This document shows, piece after piece, positions 59,855-64,000 of a DNA stretch of 64,000 bases. This stretch comes from Candidatus Izemoplasma sp. (GTDB taxonomy: Bacteria > Bacillota_I > Bacilli_A > Izemoplasmatales > Izemoplasmataceae), in NCBI GenBank assembly GCA_007132465.1, contig SLOP01000012.1, positions 1 to 64,000 of the forward strand, given 5' to 3'. The notes beneath the pieces were generated by a model. That model was not told where the DNA came from, did not search any database, and saw only the letters and a list, made by a program, of their open reading frames with translations. The position numbers and the translations under genes were made by a program. Each line of letters starts with the position of its first letter. The stretch's first letter is position 1.

Positions 59855-61123
59855 TTATTGCCGATAGGGTTTCATGAAGGCTTCGATGTCATCAATTTCC
59901 TTGATGATGCCTTCGCTGAGGTTTCGATACCCTTTTTCTGTGACGAGCACGTCATCTTCGATGCGGATGCCGATGCCTTCGTCTTTCACATACAAGCCCG
60001 GTTCTATGGTCAAAACCATGCCAGGTTTAAGCGGTAGATCATAATGACCAACGTCGTGCACGTCAAGCCCGATGAAATGGCCAATCGAGTGATAATAAAG
60101 TTCATTTATCTCGGCGTCGTTTTTGATGAGCCGGTGCTTTTTGGCTTGCTTAATGAGCATGGTTTTCGCAAACGCGTTGAGTTCCTTCCACGTGACACCA
60201 GGTTTGACCATGGCGATGGTGGCTTTGTTGACGTCGAGGACGATTTGATACAGGTCGCGCTGACGTTTGGTGAACTTGCCTGAAACCGGATACGTTCTAG
60301 AAATGTCAGCCGCGTAGTTATTGTGAAGCGCCCCGAGGTCAAACAAAATCAAGCTGTCTTTATCGAGGGCGTCGCGGTTGGCGACGTAATGGAGCACGGT
60401 GGCGTTCGCTCCACCAGCGGCAATCGTATCAAAAGCGTTCCCTTCGCTCCCCGCGAGGGTGATTTCATGCAGAAAATCAGCTTCAAGTTGGTATTCATGC
60501 GTGCGCGAGGGGAGGTTCTTCATGATGGTTTCAAGGCCCTTGCGTGTGTGTTCAATCGCCTTGGCCATCTCCGTGATTTCTACGTCGCGTTTAACCATAC
60601 GCAAGTACGAGGTATGCTCGTTGATTGCTTTAATATCAAGTTCTTTGTAATTGGCTAAAATGAAGCCCGCTTGGTCTAGGGCAATTGGCTTTTCATCAGG
60701 TTTGACATGATACAAGTCAAGGTACAACGTCTTCGGTGGTTTACCGATGACCGATCGGGCGTAGTTCATGACCTGGGCAACATAGGGCTTGAACTGTTTT
60801 TCATACATGATGTTTGATTCATCGATGCCAGAGAGTTCGGCCGCCTTCGCTTTTTCCATGCGGGCGCCTTCCCACTTGATGATGTGGTCGGTGTTTTCCT
60901 CGATGAACAAGCACGAGTGGGTGTCGTTTTCGCCCTTAAGCATCATCAACACCATGTTCGGTTCATTCACGTTGGTCAGGTAAAAAAAGTTGCGCTGTGG
61001 CGTGTAAGCATAATGCTGATCCGTGGTGCGATGCGGTGCTGAACCGCTCCAAATAAGCGCCATGGACCCTGCTTCCATGCGAGCAAGCAAGTTTTTGCGG
61101 TTTTCCATTGCGTGTGTCGTCAT
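59855..61123 (-). CDS. M24-family Xaa-Pro aminopeptidase (PepP-like)
   Basis: Cytoplasmic metallopeptidase that removes an N-terminal residue before proline. 422 residues with the two-domain PepP layout: an N-terminal domain (about 10-170, with SGSAPHRTTDQHYAYTPQRNFFYLTNVNEPN) and the pita-bread catalytic domain. Metal ligands are FDLGALHNNYAADISRTYPVSG (Asp-Asp), YYHSIGHFIGLDVHD (His), VLTIEPGLYVKDEGIGIRIEDDV (Glu-Glu). ATG follows TTGAGGTGATTGT. It has its own promoter and terminator; peptide breakdown fits the amino-acid-fermenting style of the genome. Confidence 0.93.
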   Translation of the reverse strand: MTTHAMENRKNLLARMEAGSMALIWSGSAPHRTTDQHYAYTPQRNFFYLTNVNEPNMVLMMLKGENDTHSCLFIEENTDHIIKWEGARMEKAKAAELSGIDESNIMYEKQFKPYVAQVMNYARSVIGKPPKTLYLDLYHVKPDEKPIALDQAGFILANYKELDIKAINEHTSYLRMVKRDVEITEMAKAIEHTRKGLETIMKNLPSRTHEYQLEADFLHEITLAGSEGNAFDTIAAGGANATVLHYVANRDALDKDSLILFDLGALHNNYAADISRTYPVSGKFTKRQRDLYQIVLDVNKATIAMVKPGVTWKELNAFAKTMLIKQAKKHRLIKNDAEINELYYHSIGHFIGLDVHDVGHYDLPLKPGMVLTIEPGLYVKDEGIGIRIEDDVLVTEKGYRNLSEGIIKEIDDIEAFMKPYRQ

Positions 61124-61141
61124 ACAATCACCTCAAACGGT

Positions 61142-61170
61142 ATTATATCATGTTTGTTGTGCATTTGTAA
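61142..61170 (-). promoter_or_regulatory. Promoter of the M24 peptidase gene
   Basis: Minus-strand -10 TATAAT (61142-61147), 17-base spacer, -35 TTACAA (61165-61170). Confidence 0.65.
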
Positions 61171-61319
61171 GCAGGACATAAAAAAGCATAAAGCACCTTC
61201 AACCTGGGTCACTTTACCTCAGGTGAGGGCACAAGTGCCTTACGGCACATGCGAATTATCGTCGGTAGTCGATGGTGTCATGATTTTCTCGATGCCTCAC
61301 AACAAGGAGTGATCGAATA

Positions 61320-61346
61320 GAAAAAACCGCCGACATAGTCGGCGGT
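61320..61346 (-). terminator. Intrinsic terminator of gapA
   Basis: Nine-base stem ACCGCCGAC / GTCGGCGGT with loop of 3 followed on the minus strand by TTTTT. Confidence 0.92.
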
Positions 61347-61351
61347 AAGGT

Positions 61352-62359
61352 TTACAACGTGGCGATGTGTTTGATGACACGCACCATTTGTGCAACGTAA
61401 CCCATCTCGTTGTCGTACCACATGACGACTTTCACGAGTTGGCCTTCGTCGGTGTCAAGCACGCTGGTCATCTGTGCATCGAACAGCGACCCGTATTCCA
61501 TGCCAATCGTATCGCTGGATACAATCGGATCCTCGGTGTAACCAAGTGACTCATTTGCGGCATCTTTCAACGCTTGGTTGATGGTTTTCACATCGACGTG
61601 CTTCGCGAGCTCGACAACAAGATCCACCGCCGAGCCGGTCACCGTGGGCACACGCAAAGCGATGCCGTCGAGTTTACCTTTAAGGTGTGGCATCACGAGC
61701 CCTATGGCAGCGGCGGCGCCTGTCGAAGTGGGCACGATGTTTGCGGCGGCGGCGCGGCCACGACGAGCACTGATCGGTTTTGAGTGCGGTCCATCCAGGG
61801 TGTTTTGGTCGTTGGTGTAAGCGTGTGCGGTCGTCATAAAGCCCCGTTTGACGCCAAAGCTATCATCGAGCGCTTTGACGACAGGTGCGAGGCAGTTCGT
61901 CGTGCACGATGCGGCACTGATAATCTGTTCACTACCGTCCAAAATGTCGTGGTTGACGTTGTAAACGACGGTTTTTAGATCACCTTTGGCCGGAGCGCTG
62001 ATGATGACTTTTTTAGCGCCGGCTTTAATGTGTTTTTCGGCTTTGTCTTTGCTGGTAAAAAACCCGGTGCATTCAAGCACTACATCCACGTTAAGCTCTG
62101 ACCAAGGTAAGTTTTCTGGATCGCGTTCAGCGTACACTTTAACCGCTTTTCCGTCGACGACGATGCCGTCGGCATCGTGGGTGATGGCGTCTTGTTTGTA
62201 ACGACCTTGGGCCGTGTCGTACTTCAAGAGATACGCCAGCGACTCGGCGTCGGTCAAATCATTGATCGCGACGATGTCGAACTCAGGGTTGTCGAACATC
62301 AGGCGAAACGCCAGACGACCGATGCGACCGAATCCGTTAATGGCTACTTTTACTCCCAT
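61352..62359 (-). CDS. gapA: Glyceraldehyde-3-phosphate dehydrogenase, NAD type
   Basis: Glycolytic enzyme; 335 residues. [17 protein letters not shown] is the Rossmann start, AINDLTD carries the Asp that selects NAD over [16 protein letters not shown] holds the catalytic Cys (about residue 151), and the second Cys and the His in [10 protein letters not shown] are in place. Later segments [15 protein letters not shown] and [16 protein letters not shown] are typical. ATG 62359 has GGAGG ten bases upstream. It stands alone with a promoter, an upstream cre-like site and a strong terminator. No pgk, tpiA or cggR is adjacent. Confidence 0.98.
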   Translation of the reverse strand: MGVKVAINGFGRIGRLAFRLMFDNPEFDIVAINDLTDAESLAYLLKYDTAQGRYKQDAITHDADGIVVDGKAVKVYAERDPENLPWSELNVDVVLECTGFFTSKDKAEKHIKAGAKKVIISAPAKGDLKTVVYNVNHDILDGSEQIISAASCTTNCLAPVVKALDDSFGVKRGFMTTAHAYTNDQNTLDGPHSKPISARRGRAAAANIVPTSTGAAAAIGLVMPHLKGKLDGIALRVPTVTGSAVDLVVELAKHVDVKTINQALKDAANESLGYTEDPIVSSDTIGMEYGSLFDAQMTSVLDTDEGQLVKVVMWYDNEMGYVAQMVRVIKHIATL

Positions 62360-62395
62360 GTTTGATAGTCCTCCTTTGAATTTACGTTCACCTTA

Positions 62396-62455
62396 ATTAT
62401 AGCCAATAGGCCGTGAAAACACAACGTAAACGGGTCTTCTAAAAACGTTTTCAAA
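62396..62455 (-). promoter_or_regulatory. gapA promoter with upstream cre-like site
   Basis: Minus-strand -10 TATAAT (62396-62401), 17-base spacer, -35 TTGTGT (62419-62424). Upstream, TTTGAAAACGTTTTTA (62440-62455) fits the cre consensus with one mismatch and is centred about 58 bases before the predicted transcript start, a position typical of CcpA activation. Confidence 0.55.
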
Positions 62456-62469
62456 CATGGTTTTTCGTT

Positions 62470-62688
62470 TTAAACCGCTTAGGGCAAGGGCAACATCTTC
62501 GAAATATCCATGACTCATGACCACCATTAAACAGCGTGTCAGAGCGCTCGCATGGTTTTTATCCTGTTGGTAATCGACTCACACGGATGCCTAACCGCTC
62601 TGTTTAATACGTAAAACAAGCCCATCACCGTAGGTGTGGGCCATAAAACATGGGCATCCTTTGTGGCGGTGTCTAAACGTGCGCTCGA
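62470..62688. other. Structured non-coding gap between gapA and the AraC gene
   Basis: Most of a 330-base gap with no credible gene. Visible structure: a minus-strand hairpin GCCCACACC / GGTGATGGGC with GTTTT tail (62611-62641) that is probably the AraC gene terminator, and a long inverted repeat ATTAAACAG (62526-62534) / CTGTTTAAT (62600-62608) enclosing further short palindromes (AGAGCG / CGCTCT). The remainder holds the gapA promoter. Confidence 0.5.
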
Positions 62689-63393
62689 TCACGCTTCGCC
62701 GACCAAGTCAGCGCGGTACTGATTGGGTGTTTTTCCCATCACCTGTTTAAACGCACGTGTGTAGTGGCTTTGATCGCTAAACTTAAAAACGTGCGCAATG
62801 TCTGCAAGTGAAAAACTTGTGTTTTTCACGTAATTAATCGATAGTTCAACGCGTGTTTGCTTTAAGCATTGTGAGAAGGTCTTTCCCGTTTCACCTTTGA
62901 AACGACGGCCGAAATATCCGGGACTCATGTATACCTGACGCGCTACTTCCGAAAGTGTGATTGGCTCATGTGCATGAGAGCGCATGTAAGCCATGGCGCT
63001 CTCAACGAAAAAAGCTTCTTGTATGGTGTCTCCAAGAAATCCGAAGAAGCATTTTAACACGTGATTCATCCACACCAACAGAGCGTCGTTATCATCAATC
63101 GTCGCAAGATTCTGGCGTGCTTCATAGCCGAAGTCGAAAGCTTCATTGACCGATTGACGACAGACGGTTCGCGACATAAGCGTAATCAGCTCAGCACAGC
63201 GGTCTTTAATGTATTCGAGGCTGTGTTTGTCAGACGCGAACACCTGACCAAGTAGCGTGTTGAGTGTTTTTTTCGCGATGTCTAGTCGATGAGACCTGAG
63301 CGCTTGCATTAACGCGTTCTCTAGGCCTAACACCGCTTCCGTCTGGTGTATTGTCGGAGCTTGTTTAGCTGCAGTGTGCGTTTCAGTTCGCAT
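62689..63393 (-). CDS. AraC-family regulator with PocR-type linker but no sensor domain
   Basis: 234 residues from MRTETHTAAKQAPTIHQ. The last 100 residues are an AraC HTH pair (ITLSEVARQVYMSPGYFGRRFKGETGKTFSQCLKQTRVELSINYVKN followed by SLADIAHVFKFSDQSHYTRAFKQVMGKTPNQYR). The helical N-terminal part (about 20-120, ALMQALRSHRLDIAKKTLNTLLGQVF... IKDRCAELITLMSRTV) resembles the linker found in PocR-AraC proteins, but the PocR ligand domain is missing. ATG 63393 has GGGAG eight bases upstream and overlaps the preceding gene by 11 bases. It likely controls genes linked to the corrinoid protein next to it. Confidence 0.88.
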   Translation of the reverse strand: MRTETHTAAKQAPTIHQTEAVLGLENALMQALRSHRLDIAKKTLNTLLGQVFASDKHSLEYIKDRCAELITLMSRTVCRQSVNEAFDFGYEARQNLATIDDNDALLVWMNHVLKCFFGFLGDTIQEAFFVESAMAYMRSHAHEPITLSEVARQVYMSPGYFGRRFKGETGKTFSQCLKQTRVELSINYVKNTSFSLADIAHVFKFSDQSHYTRAFKQVMGKTPNQYRADLVGEA

Positions 63394-64000
63394 CGTCGTC
63401 ACTCCCTTCATAGGACACAAAATGCATCGAATCAACGTACGTTTCCATGAAATCCGGGTTTTGGGTTAACGTGATTGCCACAACACGCTCTTTTAAATCG
63501 GTCAACGCGTTGCTGGGTCGCGTGTGTCCAAGCAACGCATGCATGCCTATAAGCGGTGCATTCGCCAAAAGATTTATGTGCTTCGTTAAGGGTTTGTCAA
63601 GCAACCCGATGCGTGCCATATCACCAGCATTCAGCCGATTGCCGAGCGCGCCTGAAAGCACGACATGTTCAACAGATTCAACGGCGATGTTCGCCTTGCG
63701 TATGAGAGACTGGATACCGGCACGTATCGCCGCCTTAGCAAGCTGAATCTCACGGACATCTTCTTGGGTAATATAGAGATCCTCAGACACGACGAATTTT
63801 CCCTCAGCGTCGGTTTGCGTCAACCGGCCCATTTTGTCAACAATTCCTAATTCTCTCAAGCGTGCGAGAAGGGCTATGCAACCACTTCCATTGAATCCAA
63901 GCGGTTTATCTCCTTCATACATCAACGTAAAATCACATTCGTTTATCTTCACGTCATACACAGCGCCGTGTATTCCGCCGATGCCACACGTGATGTTTCC
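63383..64000 (-). CDS. RACo-like ASKHA protein, C-terminal part (5' end outside window)
   Basis: The frame is open to base 64000, so the N terminus lies beyond the window. The visible 205 residues match the C-terminal ASKHA half of corrinoid-activation proteins (DUF4445/RACo/RamA type): GNITCGIGGIHGAVYDV, FNGSGCIALLARLRELGIVDK, VVSEDLYITQEDVREIQLAKAAIRAGIQSLIRKANI and VVLSGALGNRLNAGDMARIGLLDK. Such ATPases reductively activate the cobalt of corrinoid methyltransferases. The N-terminal ferredoxin domain is not seen because it would be outside the window. It overlaps the AraC-type regulator by 11 bases, suggesting a methyltransferase locus beyond the edge. Confidence 0.82.
   Translation of the reverse strand, partial: GNITCGIGGIHGAVYDVKINECDFTLMYEGDKPLGFNGSGCIALLARLRELGIVDKMGRLTQTDAEGKFVVSEDLYITQEDVREIQLAKAAIRAGIQSLIRKANIAVESVEHVVLSGALGNRLNAGDMARIGLLDKPLTKHINLLANAPLIGMHALLGHTRPSNALTDLKERVVAITLTQNPDFMETYVDSMHFVSYEGSDDDAN

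Noticed and set aside
61124-61330. Riboswitch before the M24 peptidase gene
   Set aside because: The predicted promoter lies downstream of the paired segments, so they would not be in the peptidase transcript, and no known riboswitch core is visible.
1-64000. Mycoplasma-type code with TGA read as Trp
   Set aside because: hppA, ruvX-region genes, miaB and others end with TGA at the family's normal length, followed by terminators or new starts.
1-64000. CRISPR arrays, prophage or insertion sequences
   Set aside because: No regularly spaced repeats, integrases or transposases were found; the only repeats are the short pairs reported.

Overview
The window looks like a chromosomal segment of a low-complexity, anaerobic, fermentative member of the Bacillota/Mycoplasmatota side of the bacterial tree. 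The reasons are Bacillus-type gene order (recA-rny-ymdB-miaB-ymcA-mutS-mutL-miaA; yqeG-yqeH-yqeK-rsfS-yqeM-comEA-comEC-holA-rpsT; recD2-alaS-ruvX-DUF1292-yrrM-yrrN-yrrO-greA-mtnN), strong AGGAGG ribosome binding sites, a T-box on alaS, and sigma-A-like promoters. Base composition looks balanced by eye. TGA is used as a stop in many full-length genes, so the standard bacterial code applies. Sporulation genes (spoVS, cotE) and the cell-wall gene mltG are missing from places where Bacillus carries them. That fits a non-sporulating, possibly wall-less lineage such as the Izemoplasma/Haloplasma group, but this placement is inference.

Region 1 (1-8.2 kb): the end of a K+-dependent membrane pyrophosphatase, then mostly minus-strand housekeeping and membrane genes (rluB, a CNNM/CBS protein, efp, an old yellow enzyme) and small unknowns. 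Region 2 (8.2-16 kb, plus strand): tryptophanase, butyrate kinase, phosphate butyryltransferase, a leucine-type dehydrogenase, a divergent PEP carboxykinase and an aminotransferase that appears to start at ATT. This is an amino-acid fermentation island. Region 3 (16-23 kb): a DUF2975/HTH pair, a toroid protein, an acetyltransferase and hydCBA, an electron-bifurcating-type [FeFe] hydrogenase operon. The hydrogenase would dispose of the NADH and reduced ferredoxin made in region 2, and its promoter lies next to an array of palindromes of unknown regulator.

Region 4 (23-36 kb, minus strand): DNA repair and RNA turnover genes (miaA, mutL, mutS, a ylbF/ymcA-type gene, miaB, ymdB, a Nudix gene, RNase Y, recA, pgsA). 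Region 5 (36-41 kb): glnA, two zinc-ribbon membrane proteins, a YebC-type regulator, cvfB, rpsT and holA. Region 6 (41-48 kb): the competence/ribosome-assembly cluster comEC-comEA-yqeM-rsfS-yqeK-yqeH-yqeG. Region 7 (48-58 kb): mtnN, greA, tRNA-hydroxylation U32 proteins, ruvX, alaS with its T-box, and recD2. Region 8 (58-64 kb): a lipoprotein 5'-nucleotidase, an M24 peptidase, gapA, a structured non-coding gap, and a sensor-less PocR-type AraC regulator overlapping a RACo-like corrinoid-activation protein cut by the window end.

Regulation visible in the sequence includes matched -35/-10 boxes for a dozen genes, many intrinsic terminators, cre-like (CcpA) sites at tnaA, buk, glnA and gapA, and a hairpin that ends in the comEA ribosome binding site. 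I saw no rRNA, tRNA, CRISPR array, transposase or phage gene.
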